DNA from: Puniceibacterium sp. IMCC21224
Lineage (GTDB): Bacteria; Pseudomonadota; Alphaproteobacteria; Rhodobacterales; Rhodobacteraceae
Direction: 5' to 3'
DNA length: 64,000 nt
Assembly (NCBI RefSeq): GCF_001038505.1
Contig: NZ_LDPY01000001.1
Coordinates: 558,001-622,000, forward strand
The notes below the pieces were generated by a model. The model did no database searches, had not been told where the DNA came from, and saw only the letters and a program-made list of their open reading frames with translations. The translations under genes and the position numbers were made by a program. Below, piece after piece: positions 45,027 through 53,515 of this stretch. Position 1 is the stretch's first letter; every line of letters starts with the position of its first letter.

Positions 45027-46324
45027 CTGATTTCTTCAAAGATATCCCCGCCGTCACCTATGAAGGTCCAGACAGCAGCAACGAATTCGCCTTTCGCCAC
45101 TACAACCCGGACGAGGTTGTGCTGGGCAAGCGGATGGAAGATCACCTGCGCTTTGCCGTCGCCTACTGGCACAGCTTTGCCTGGCCGGGCGGCGATCCGT
45201 TTGGTGGCCAGACCTTTGATCGCCCATGGTTCGGCGACACGATGGATCTGGCGAAACTCAAGGCCGATGTCGCGTTCGAAATGTTCGACCTGCTGGGCGC
45301 ACCGTACTTCTGTTTCCACGATGCGGATGCCCGCCCCGAGGGCGGCAGTTTTGCCGAGACGCGCCGCAATCTCGAGGAAATCGTCGATTACTTCGGCGAA
45401 AAGATGACCACCGCCAAAACCAAGTTGCTTTGGGGAACGGCGAATATGTTCACCCACCGCCGCTATATGGCGGGTGCTGCGACCAACCCTGATCCAGAGG
45501 TTTTTGCATATGCCGCCGCCACGGTGAAAAGCTGTATGGATGCGACGCAGAAACTTGGGGGCGAAAACTATGTCCTCTGGGGCGGGCGCGAAGGCTACGA
45601 GACGCTGCTGAACACCGATCTCGGGCGCGAGACGGAACAGGCTGGCCGGTTCCTGTCGATGGTGGTCGAATACAAACACAAGATTGGTTTCAAAGGCGCG
45701 ATCCTGATCGAACCCAAACCGCAAGAGCCATCCAAGCATCAGTATGACTATGACGTCGCGACGGTCTTTGGCTTTCTCAAGCGGTTTGGACTGGAGAACG
45801 AAGTGCAGGTCAATATCGAGCAGGGTCATGCCATCCTTGCGGGGCATTCGTTCGAACATGAAATCGCGCTCGCCTCGGCATTAGGGATCTTTGGGTCCAT
45901 CGACATGAACCGCAACGACTATCAGTCCGGCTGGGACACTGACCAGTTCCCCAACAATGGGCCAGAGGTGGCGCTGGCCTATTACGAGATCCTGCGCGCA
46001 GGTGGATTCACCACCGGAGGCACCAATTTCGACGCGAAACTGCGGCGCCAGTCACTGGACCCTCAGGATCTGATTTTGGCTCATGTCGGCGGAATGGACA
46101 GCTGCGCGCGCGGGCTCAAGGCGGCGGCAGCGATGCTGGCGGATGGCGGGCTTGAGGCTGCTCGTTCCGACCGTTATGCGGGCTGGGACACGCCAGAGGC
46201 GCGGGCTATGTTGACGAGCGATCTTGCCACGATCGCCACTGGAGTTGAGGTCAACGCTACCGATCCTGCGCCGCGCTCGGGTCGTCAGGAACGGCTTGAG
46301 AATCTCGTCAACCGCTTTGTCTGA
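45023..46324 (+). CDS. xylA: xylose isomerase
   Basis: Mg/Mn-dependent isomerase converting D-xylose to D-xylulose, 433 residues from ATG 45023 (CGGAG 5 nt upstream). Catalytic and metal motifs are [12 protein letters not shown] (active His and Asp), [16 protein letters not shown] (metal Glu) and [16 protein letters not shown]. This is the long, class II type. The frame is open far upstream through xylB but that part is antisense-like to xylB coding. Last gene of the xyl operon, ended by a hairpin 8 nt after the stop. Confidence 0.95.
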   Translation: MTDFFKDIPAVTYEGPDSSNEFAFRHYNPDEVVLGKRMEDHLRFAVAYWHSFAWPGGDPFGGQTFDRPWFGDTMDLAKLKADVAFEMFDLLGAPYFCFHDADARPEGGSFAETRRNLEEIVDYFGEKMTTAKTKLLWGTANMFTHRRYMAGAATNPDPEVFAYAAATVKSCMDATQKLGGENYVLWGGREGYETLLNTDLGRETEQAGRFLSMVVEYKHKIGFKGAILIEPKPQEPSKHQYDYDVATVFGFLKRFGLENEVQVNIEQGHAILAGHSFEHEIALASALGIFGSIDMNRNDYQSGWDTDQFPNNGPEVALAYYEILRAGGFTTGGTNFDAKLRRQSLDPQDLILAHVGGMDSCARGLKAAAAMLADGGLEAARSDRYAGWDTPEARAMLTSDLATIATGVEVNATDPAPRSGRQERLENLVNRFV

Positions 46325-46331
46325 TCTTGTC

Positions 46332-46358
46332 GGGTGGTCGGCAACGCGTCGACCACCC
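46332..46358. terminator. bidirectional terminator between xylA and the multihaem cytochrome
   Basis: GGGTGGTCG and CGACCACCC form a 9-bp stem with a 9-nt loop, followed by AGTTTGC on the + strand. It can end both the xyl operon and the convergent cytochrome gene. Confidence 0.7.
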
Positions 46359-46385
46359 AGTTTGCGGGGCAACAGTGCTGTGGCG

Positions 46386-49379
46386 TCAGTCTAGCCCGTC
46401 CGCCGCACTGGTGACTTTCAGCTTCCAATCTGCGATTAGAGTTCCTTCGGTCTGGAGCCTGCTTGCCAGATAATAGAGCCGTTGCGTCGCCGGGCCAGTC
46501 GGTGCCGTGACAAACCGCTGGCGCAGGTAATAAGGCGGAATCGCCTGCGAATAGAGCGTCGCCGTCACTGTGACTTTTTTGAGGTCGATGCCTGCGGGCA
46601 GGGAAATTCGATATTCTGTCCGGTCCGTGCCGGGTTTGAAATCCGGGTCCTGTAATGCGCGCCCTTCGGGTCGTGTCGCCTTCATGAAAGCTTCGGTCAC
46701 TGCGCTGTCGCCGAATTTGGCCTGGAACGCGTCACTGCCCGGATCCAACGTGCCATGTGGTGTCAGCCGGTTGTCCTTGGGGTGGAAATCGCGCTGGACA
46801 AAACTGGTGGTGAATTCGCGTTTCGCATTCTGGGTCAGCTCCTCGTAGATTTGTACCTGATTTTGGTCATAGATCACCTGATGGTGCGGCTGATACAGCG
46901 CTTCGGTCGCACCTTCGGGCACAACATCCAGAAACTCGGTCTTGAGTGGTGTCTTGTCCGCGCCCAGGATCACCCCGGCGCCATTGGTACATCCCGAACA
47001 CCACAGCATGTCACCATCGGCATCCACGGCGCGAACCTCAAGAAACGCGCGGCGAAATCCAACGCCCGAGGGCAGGCGATGCCCGGTCTTGTTGGTCACA
47101 TCGACTTGCGCCAGCAGCCCGTCATAGCCCGCGGTCACAGCAACTGTGACATCAGCCGTTTCGTCCCGCGCCTGTAGCGCCATGGTGTCGATCGACAGTT
47201 GCGCGCCGTTGGTGGCTGACGTCATCGGATCGGTGCGGCTCATCCCCAGCTCGGCGCTGAATTGGCGAAGCATCTCGACCATAAAGACATTCAGCCCGAC
47301 AAAGCTGTGACGTTTGTAGTCGTCTCGGAAGGGGACATCGACCTCATCCGTCGGCAGCAGATTTTCGACATCCGGCATCATGGAGTCCTGGATCGACGCG
47401 ATCTGGGTTGTGATGCTGTCCAGTTTAACCTTGCCGTCCGCGCTTTCGAAATTGCCCTTCATGTGGCAATCTTGACAGGATTGTGCCGTGCCAGGTTCGT
47501 TGTAGATCGAGTTGACCCATTCCAGATAGGTTGCCTGTTCGACCGAATGCTGGAAATCGGTCAGCGCCTCGGGAAAGGTGACGCCGTACTGATCCTTGAG
47601 GAACGCCGCGCCATTGGCGCCGGCCGCATTGAATACGGCCTGATCGGCGGCGGTGTACCCTTCGAGAGGTTCGGACATATTTGCATCGACATTAGGCAGG
47701 TTGATCGTGTGGCAGGCGCCGCACAGTTCACTGTCCTTGATATAGTCGTCATGAACCGGGGTGATCCCCATAGCGTTCTGCATCGGTTTCTGCCGCACGT
47801 CCTGAAACGGGCCGATCAGGCGGTCGCTGTCGTTCAGGCGAAACACCCCTGTGGTGCCGTTCATCAGGTAGGTGTCGAGGGTGTTGTAATCCGGCTGTCC
47901 TTCGGCGCGCTGCGGCGGGGCAATGTGGTGGCAGACGGCGCAAGAAATGCCCTCACGCGCGAGATTGCCGTATTCATGGTAGGGCAGGGTGCCATCAGCC
48001 TCTTGCTTGGCCTTCTCTGCCTCGGTCAAGGGGTCGTGTAGCAAGGTGTAGGCGACCTTGAAATTGTTGGGATCCAACCCTTTGTTGGGCATCGCATGGG
48101 CGTCGATGCCAAGCTGGCGCTGGCCCATCGCACCGTGGCACGACAGGCATGTCGTGCCAAGATTCGAGGTAAGATCGCCGTTGCCCGCCTGTTTCAGCAG
48201 GGCGAATTCGCTCTCCAACTGGGCGTAGAAGATCGGGTCGCGCCCGGCCAGCCCCATCGGAGACCAGCGCCATTCGCCATATTCCGAGATGTTATAGCCT
48301 TCGCCGTAATTCGGCCCGGTCTGAAGGAACATTGTCGTTCCGTAGGGGGGACCGCCCAGCCCACCGTGACAGCCGACGCAATTGTCCGAACTCAGGAAGT
48401 GCTGCGGTGTGTCCGGGCGCGACGGCACGTGATCCAGCCATTGGCTGGGCAATGTCTGCACCTGAGTCACGTCGATGCCGCCTGCAGGCGGGAATGTTGC
48501 TGCAAACGCCGGATTGACCGCAGTGGGGGATGCCTCGGCCATGGCGTTAAGCTGACGCAACGCAGACTCGTCGTGAAAGAAATCGTCGATCAGGGCGGCT
48601 TCGGTTGCGCCCATCGCGGGGCGCTGCCACTTTGGCAAGTTGAAGGGGCCGGGAGGGAAGCCGGACAGATTGCGCCAGCTTTCATCGACGTTAAAAATTA
48701 ACGGTTCGCCCGGAAAACCTTCGATATTGGCGAGCGCAGAGAAGATCAGTTCCTCGGCGGCAGAGGCGTGGCAGCGCATGCACGTCCCTGCGCCGGCCTG
48801 ACCCGACGCCGGGCTGTAAGGCGGCTGGAAATTGTCAATCGCAGCGTCTTGCCCCACGGATGCAAAGAACCAGCCCCCGTGCGATATGGTCTGATCCTTG
48901 ACCATCACCGTCCAGTTCAGCCCACCATCCTTGCGCAGATAGTCGAGCATCTCTTCCTCGACCTTGGCGGGGTCGTCGGGGTGCAAAAAGGTTAGCATTT
49001 CCCGGTATTCATTATAGTGGGCAGAGGGCGGAGACACCATTTCCTTGACCACCATCGCGCCGTCGGGAATGGCGCCGGTGCGCCCCCCCTCAAGCCAGGT
49101 CAAAACCTCGGGCGAATAGTAGATCCGCACGGCAGGGTGGACGCCGTAGCTGGTGCCAAGGACAAACGGCCCGGTGTCGCGCCAGCTTTTGTCGCGGGTC
49201 CAGCCAAGGACCGCAAAATCCCGCTCAGCGATAAAAGGATACAGCGCGCTTTCGTAGTCTAGCAGGGGTAGATCTGACGGCAAAGGCAGGGTGGCGGGCG
49301 CTTCGGATTGCGCCTGTGCAAGGCCCGGCTGGCCTGACATTCCAAGGGCAAGCGCCGCCAAAAGTATGAAACGAGCCAT
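46386..49379 (-). CDS. hexahaem c-type cytochrome with cytochrome P460-like N-terminal domain
   Basis: Periplasmic protein of 997 residues from ATG 49379 (GGGAGGA, 7 nt), with a signal peptide ending near AQAQ (residue 24). Six CXXCH haem sites start at Cys200, 334, 411, 480, 553 and 635. Residues about 45-204 look like a cytochrome P460 / c'-beta domain: DGAMVVKEM, LNWTVMVKD, GGWFFAS, then CMRCH at its end. The remaining five haems lie in the middle, and about 350 residues of beta-rich sequence follow, with a non-haem CSGC pair. A role in oxidising or detoxifying a nitrogen compound (hydroxylamine, NO) is an inference. I do not know a described protein with this arrangement. Confidence 0.85.
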   Translation of the reverse strand: MARFILLAALALGMSGQPGLAQAQSEAPATLPLPSDLPLLDYESALYPFIAERDFAVLGWTRDKSWRDTGPFVLGTSYGVHPAVRIYYSPEVLTWLEGGRTGAIPDGAMVVKEMVSPPSAHYNEYREMLTFLHPDDPAKVEEEMLDYLRKDGGLNWTVMVKDQTISHGGWFFASVGQDAAIDNFQPPYSPASGQAGAGTCMRCHASAAEELIFSALANIEGFPGEPLIFNVDESWRNLSGFPPGPFNLPKWQRPAMGATEAALIDDFFHDESALRQLNAMAEASPTAVNPAFAATFPPAGGIDVTQVQTLPSQWLDHVPSRPDTPQHFLSSDNCVGCHGGLGGPPYGTTMFLQTGPNYGEGYNISEYGEWRWSPMGLAGRDPIFYAQLESEFALLKQAGNGDLTSNLGTTCLSCHGAMGQRQLGIDAHAMPNKGLDPNNFKVAYTLLHDPLTEAEKAKQEADGTLPYHEYGNLAREGISCAVCHHIAPPQRAEGQPDYNTLDTYLMNGTTGVFRLNDSDRLIGPFQDVRQKPMQNAMGITPVHDDYIKDSELCGACHTINLPNVDANMSEPLEGYTAADQAVFNAAGANGAAFLKDQYGVTFPEALTDFQHSVEQATYLEWVNSIYNEPGTAQSCQDCHMKGNFESADGKVKLDSITTQIASIQDSMMPDVENLLPTDEVDVPFRDDYKRHSFVGLNVFMVEMLRQFSAELGMSRTDPMTSATNGAQLSIDTMALQARDETADVTVAVTAGYDGLLAQVDVTNKTGHRLPSGVGFRRAFLEVRAVDADGDMLWCSGCTNGAGVILGADKTPLKTEFLDVVPEGATEALYQPHHQVIYDQNQVQIYEELTQNAKREFTTSFVQRDFHPKDNRLTPHGTLDPGSDAFQAKFGDSAVTEAFMKATRPEGRALQDPDFKPGTDRTEYRISLPAGIDLKKVTVTATLYSQAIPPYYLRQRFVTAPTGPATQRLYYLASRLQTEGTLIADWKLKVTSAADGLD

Positions 49380-49714
49380 TCCAAAATCCTCCCTCAAATG
49401 CCTGACGTCAGAATGACCACAGGGATCCGATCACGCAACTTTTAATTGAAGTTTATTTTTTAACTCTCCGAATCGCGCGATGCATCCGGCTGATGGGGGT
49501 GCGGTCGCATGCATAAACTGGGTTAGTTTAGCGAACAAATTACTAAGATCGGACCGGGATATCTGGAAGCAACCGCACAATAGCCGCTGTGCGGGGTCTG
49601 GCCTGCCGCCATTCGTCTGATCCCGGGCTTGAGCTGACACAGTTCGATGGTTCAGGCGGGACAACATCGTGACACCACTTGACCTGGGCGCGGGCGCTGC
49701 CTAACCCTTTGGCC

Positions 49715-49900
49715 GTCGGTCCGGCGATCAGCATCCATTCTGTCCGCCGGCAAAAGGGAATACGGTGCGCCCATCGGGCAAACCCGGAGCTGCCCCCGCA
49801 ACTGTGAGCGGTGAGCGACGCTGAACATGCCACTGGTACGGGATACCCGCACCGGGAAGGCCAGCCGAGCCACGACCCGCAAGCCAGGAGACCTGCCGAC
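49715..49900 (+). promoter_or_regulatory. cobalamin (B12) riboswitch
   Basis: Class I adenosylcobalamin-type riboswitch. Visible blocks are GGGAATACGGTG, AGCTGCCCCCGCAACTGTGAGCGG, GCCACTGG, CCGGGAAGGC, GACCCGCAAGC and the B12 box AGCCAGGAGACCTGCC (49882-49897). GTCGGT (49715) can pair with GCCGAC (to 49900) as P1. It precedes the btuF-cobO-cobQ-cobU genes by about 150 nt and should shut them off when cobalamin is plentiful. Confidence 0.95.
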
Positions 49901-49945
49901 GCATTCACCCATACCTTGACGCGGGGCGCGTCGGGGTGGCGGAGA

Positions 49946-49977
49946 GTCCGCAGTGGTGTCATCCACGTCCTGCGGAC
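49946..49977 (+). terminator. hairpin in the B12 riboswitch expression platform
   Basis: GTCCGCAG and CTGCGGAC form a perfect 8-bp stem with a 16-nt loop between riboswitch and the first gene. It may be the OFF-state terminator or simply a structured leader; there is no clear U-tract. Confidence 0.45.
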
Positions 49978-50051
49978 AGGTCTTCCGGTCCCTGGGCATA
50001 GCGACACGTGACAGACCCTGACTGGGGTTCGCTCTGAAACAAGGACAGATC

Positions 50052-50906
50052 TTGCGCAATTTCTTTCGATCCGTCGTGGCGCCGACCGCGCTATTGCTGT
50101 CCGTCCTGATCGGGGCTGCTCAGGCCGATACTGATGTGCCAAGCGTGGTCTCGATGAACCTGTGCACGGATCAGCTGGCAATGCTGCTGGCTGCGCCGGG
50201 TCAGCTGCTGTCTGTCACGCGGGTCAGCGCTGATCCCAAAAGCTCGCCTATGGCGGAGGCCGCCGCGGCCTACCCGCTGAACAACGGTCACGCCGAGGAA
50301 ATCGCGCTGTTTCAGCCTGACATTGTCCTGGCCGGGGCGTATTCCGATCCGCTGGCGATCGACATGCTGCGGCGCATCGGAGTCCGTGTCGTACAATTTC
50401 CGCTGACCTATGCGCTGGCCGAAATTCCCGACCAGATCCGCCAGATCGGTCAGGCCCTGAACCGCCCCGACGCTGCCGAGGATATGGCCCGCGACGTGGA
50501 ACGCCGCCTTGATTCACTGCCCGCCGTGCCAGAACATCGCCCGCTGGCCGCATTCTTTTACGCCAATGGCTATTCGCTGGGAACCGGCACACTGGGCGAC
50601 GATATTCTGACCTCTGCCGGGTTCGAGAACCTCTCGACCCGGTTAGGCCGCAGTCAAAGCGGCGCACTGCCATTGGAGATACTCGTCCTTGCGCAGCCGG
50701 ATGCCCTTGTGTCGTCGATGCCGTATGGCGGCGCATCGCGCGCCGAGGACCTGCCGCAGCATCCGGCGCTGCGGCGCTATGTCGCCGAAGATCGCGTGCT
50801 GTTCAGCACCGCGGATTGGGTTTGCGGCACTCCATTTACCCTGCGCGCTGTCGAAGAGATGGCCGCCGCCCGTCTGGCTCTTACCCAAAGGATCGCGTTT
50901 CGATGA
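50052..50906 (+). CDS. BtuF-like cobalamin/corrinoid-binding protein
   Basis: Periplasmic binding protein of the helical-backbone (BtuF/FhuD) type, 284 residues starting at TTG 50052 (AAGGA 6 nt upstream). Signal peptide ends at AAQA (about residue 25). The start of the mature part VVSMNLCTDQLAMLL and the FQPDIVLAGAYSD segment match the family. The B12 riboswitch upstream and the coupled cobO gene make cobalamin the likely ligand. No btuC/btuD permease or ATPase genes follow it, so partners lie elsewhere. Confidence 0.87.
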   Translation: MRNFFRSVVAPTALLLSVLIGAAQADTDVPSVVSMNLCTDQLAMLLAAPGQLLSVTRVSADPKSSPMAEAAAAYPLNNGHAEEIALFQPDIVLAGAYSDPLAIDMLRRIGVRVVQFPLTYALAEIPDQIRQIGQALNRPDAAEDMARDVERRLDSLPAVPEHRPLAAFFYANGYSLGTGTLGDDILTSAGFENLSTRLGRSQSGALPLEILVLAQPDALVSSMPYGGASRAEDLPQHPALRRYVAEDRVLFSTADWVCGTPFTLRAVEEMAAARLALTQRIAFR

Positions 50907-51517
50907 CCGAAGATATCAACGCCAAGCACACCGAAAAGATGAAAAAGGTGCAGGCCGCGCGCAAAAAGATGATGGCCAAAAAGACCGTCACCAAGGGGTT
51001 GATCATCGTCCATACCGGCAATGGCAAGGGCAAGAGCAGCTCGGGTTTTGGGATGATCCTGCGCTGCATCGGGCATGGGATGCCTTGCGCGGTGGTGCAG
51101 TTCATCAAGGGGTCGATGCAATCCGCCGAGCGGGATCTTTTGAAAGAGCGGTTTGCCGATAAGTGCGCGTTTCATGTGATGGGCGAAGGCTTTACCTGGG
51201 ACACGCAGGACCGCGAACGCGACATCGCCGCCGCCGCCAAGGCGTGGGACAAGGCCAAGGAGTTGATCCGCGATCCGGCAAACCGCATGGTGCTGTTGGA
51301 TGAGATCAACATCGCCCTGCGATACGACTATTTGGTGGCCGAGGATGTGGCGCAATTCCTGCTGACCGAAAAGCCCGAGATGACGCATGTGGTGATGACC
51401 GGGCGCAACGCGCCGGACCGGTTGATCGAGATAGCCGATCTTGTGACCGAGATGAAAGAGATTAAGCATCCCTTTGCCAAGCAGGGCATCGCCGCCCAGC
51501 CCGGCGTCGAGTTCTAG
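50903..51517 (+). CDS. cobO: cob(I)yrinic acid a,c-diamide adenosyltransferase
   Basis: Adds the 5'-deoxyadenosyl group to cobalt in corrinoid synthesis and salvage. The protein has 204 residues, with the P-loop HTGNGKGKSSSGFG (about 41-54) and DEINIALRYDYL. Its ATG (50903) overlaps the TGA of the BtuF-like gene, showing coupling; AAAGGA lies 10 nt upstream. The lysine-rich N-terminus (MKKVQAARKKMMAKK) is typical of the family. Confidence 0.94.
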   Translation: MTEDINAKHTEKMKKVQAARKKMMAKKTVTKGLIIVHTGNGKGKSSSGFGMILRCIGHGMPCAVVQFIKGSMQSAERDLLKERFADKCAFHVMGEGFTWDTQDRERDIAAAAKAWDKAKELIRDPANRMVLLDEINIALRYDYLVAEDVAQFLLTEKPEMTHVVMTGRNAPDRLIEIADLVTEMKEIKHPFAKQGIAAQPGVEF

Positions 51518-51523
51518 GGCACG

Positions 51524-52990
51524 ATGCCGCGCGCATTGATGATTCAGGGCACCGGCTCGAACGTCGGGAAATCAGTGTTGGTGGCGGGGCTGTGCCGCGT
51601 CGCTTTGCGGCGCGGGATCTCTGTTGCGCCGTTCAAGCCGCAGAACATGTCAAACAATGCTGCCGTGACGGAGGACGGCGGAGAGATTGGCCGCGCGCAG
51701 GCGTTGCAGGCGTTGGCATCGGGCCGTGCGCCGGTGGTGGATATGAACCCGGTGCTGCTAAAGCCCGACACGGACACCGGTGCCCAGGTCGTCGTGCTGG
51801 GCCGGTCGCGCGGACGGCTTTTGGCGCGCGATTACACCGGGATCAAACCGCAGCTTCTGGCCGAGGTGGCCGGCAGTTTTCGTCGTTTGGCGTCAACCGC
51901 TGATCTGGTGATCGTCGAAGGGGCCGGGTCCCCCGCCGAGGTCAATTTGCGCGGGGGTGACATCGCCAACATGGGCTTTGCCCGCGCCGCTGGTGTGCCG
52001 GTGGTGCTGGCGGGGGATATCGACCGGGGTGGGGTGATTGCGCAAATCGTCGGAACCCGCGCCGTGCTGGACGCAGGTGACTGCGCGCAGATCAAGGGAT
52101 TTCTGGTCAACAAATTCCGTGGCGATCCCCGGCTGTTTGACGATGGTTATGATCTGATCGCGCAGCACTCGGGCTGGCCCGGTTTCGGGGTGGTGCCGTG
52201 GTTCGACCGGGCGCATCTGCTGCCTGCAGAGGATGCGGTCGACCTTGGCTCGGGCCCCGGTGATGGTCCGTTCCACATCGTATGTCTAATGCTGTCGCGG
52301 ATTTCGAATTTCGACGACCTTGACCCCCTAAAGGTAGAACCATCAGTGCGCATGACCATGGTGCCGCCGGGCCACCCTTTGCCCGGCGATGCTGATCTGG
52401 TGATTTTGCCCGGCACCAAATCGACTCGTGGCGATCTGGCGTTTCTGCGCGCGCAGGGCTGGGATATCGACTTGTACGCCCATGTGCGGCGCGGTGGGCA
52501 GGTGCTGGGGATCTGCGGCGGATATCAAATGCTGGGCCACTGCGTTGCCGATCCCGACGGGATCGAGGGCGCGCCGGGAACCTCACCCGGCCTTGGCCTG
52601 CTGGACGTTGAGACAACGATGATCGCGAACAAAACCCTGAGTCGCGTCACCGCCGTTCATCTCGCGACCGGTGAAGGCGTTTCGGCCTACGAAATCCACA
52701 TCGGCCAGACCACCGGCCCCGACACTTCGCGCCCCTTTGCTCGTATCGCTGAGCGGTCTGAGGGTGCCGTTTCGCCTTGTGGCCGGATTATGGGCACATA
52801 TCTGCACGGGTTGTTTGGTGCGGACGGGTTTCGTGCTGCGTGGCTGCGCGGGCAGGGGCAAGTGCCGGGGGTGACGCAGTATTCTGCAACGGTTGAAACG
52901 ATCCTCGATGCGCTGGCGAACCATCTTGAGGCGCATCTTGATATTGACGGGCTGTTCGCTCTGGCACAAGAGGTCCGTACCCCCACCTGA
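51524..52990 (+). CDS. cobQ: cobyric acid synthase
   Basis: ATP- and glutamine-dependent amidase that amidates four side chains of adenosyl-cobyrinic acid a,c-diamide to give cobyric acid. The 488-residue protein has the N-terminal dethiobiotin-synthetase-like P-loop [10 protein letters not shown] (8-17) and a glutamine amidotransferase domain with nucleophile Cys in [11 protein letters not shown] and the His of YLHGLF near the end. It lies 6 nt after cobO, 15 nt before cobU; all under the B12 riboswitch. Confidence 0.96.
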   Translation: MPRALMIQGTGSNVGKSVLVAGLCRVALRRGISVAPFKPQNMSNNAAVTEDGGEIGRAQALQALASGRAPVVDMNPVLLKPDTDTGAQVVVLGRSRGRLLARDYTGIKPQLLAEVAGSFRRLASTADLVIVEGAGSPAEVNLRGGDIANMGFARAAGVPVVLAGDIDRGGVIAQIVGTRAVLDAGDCAQIKGFLVNKFRGDPRLFDDGYDLIAQHSGWPGFGVVPWFDRAHLLPAEDAVDLGSGPGDGPFHIVCLMLSRISNFDDLDPLKVEPSVRMTMVPPGHPLPGDADLVILPGTKSTRGDLAFLRAQGWDIDLYAHVRRGGQVLGICGGYQMLGHCVADPDGIEGAPGTSPGLGLLDVETTMIANKTLSRVTAVHLATGEGVSAYEIHIGQTTGPDTSRPFARIAERSEGAVSPCGRIMGTYLHGLFGADGFRAAWLRGQGQVPGVTQYSATVETILDALANHLEAHLDIDGLFALAQEVRTPT

Positions 52991-53005
52991 ACCCGGAGCC
53001 GTCTC

Positions 53006-53512
53006 ATGCCCCATATCATGCTTGTCACCGGTGGTGCAAAATCTGGCAAGAGCGCCTTTGCCGAGGCACAGGCGCGCACCCACTCCGGTCAGCCGGTTTA
53101 TATCGCAACGGCTGAGCGCGGCGATGCCGAGATGCGCGCGCGAATTGACCGGCACCAGCTCCAGCGTGGCCCGGATTGGCGCACAATCGAAGAGCCGCTG
53201 AACCTGCTGGGTGCGCTGGAGCGCGCGCAGGGCAATGGTGCGGTGCTGGTGGATTGTCTCACACTCTGGCTGTCGAACCTGATGCTGGCGGGCGCGGACT
53301 GGCAGGGTGCGGTTGCACAGCTGTGTGCCGCGCTGCCGATGCAGCCCGATCCGGTCATCCTTGTCACCAACGAGGTCGGGCAGGGGATTGTCCCGGCAAA
53401 TGCGCTGGCACGCGAATATTGCGATGCCTCCGGCGTGATGAATCAGGCGCTGGGCGCTGTGGCCGATTCCGTTGTTCTGGTCGTTTGCGGCCAGAGCCTG
53501 CGCATCAAGTGA
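53006..53512 (+). CDS. cobU: adenosylcobinamide kinase/guanylyltransferase
   Basis: Bifunctional enzyme (CobU/CobP) that phosphorylates and guanylates adenosylcobinamide, preparing it for nucleotide-loop attachment. 168 residues with P-loop VTGGAKSGKS (6-15), HRNQ-like guanylate region DRHQLQRG, DCLTLWLSNLM and VTNEVGQGIVP. GGAG lies 7 nt before the ATG. Last gene of the B12 operon; a convergent gene starts its stop 3 nt away. Confidence 0.95.
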   Translation: MPHIMLVTGGAKSGKSAFAEAQARTHSGQPVYIATAERGDAEMRARIDRHQLQRGPDWRTIEEPLNLLGALERAQGNGAVLVDCLTLWLSNLMLAGADWQGAVAQLCAALPMQPDPVILVTNEVGQGIVPANALAREYCDASGVMNQALGAVADSVVLVVCGQSLRIK

Positions 53513-53515
53513 CCC

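Noticed and set aside
49543-50181. Minus-strand frames over the B12 riboswitch
   Set aside because: They overlap a clear structured RNA element and have no protein family resemblance.
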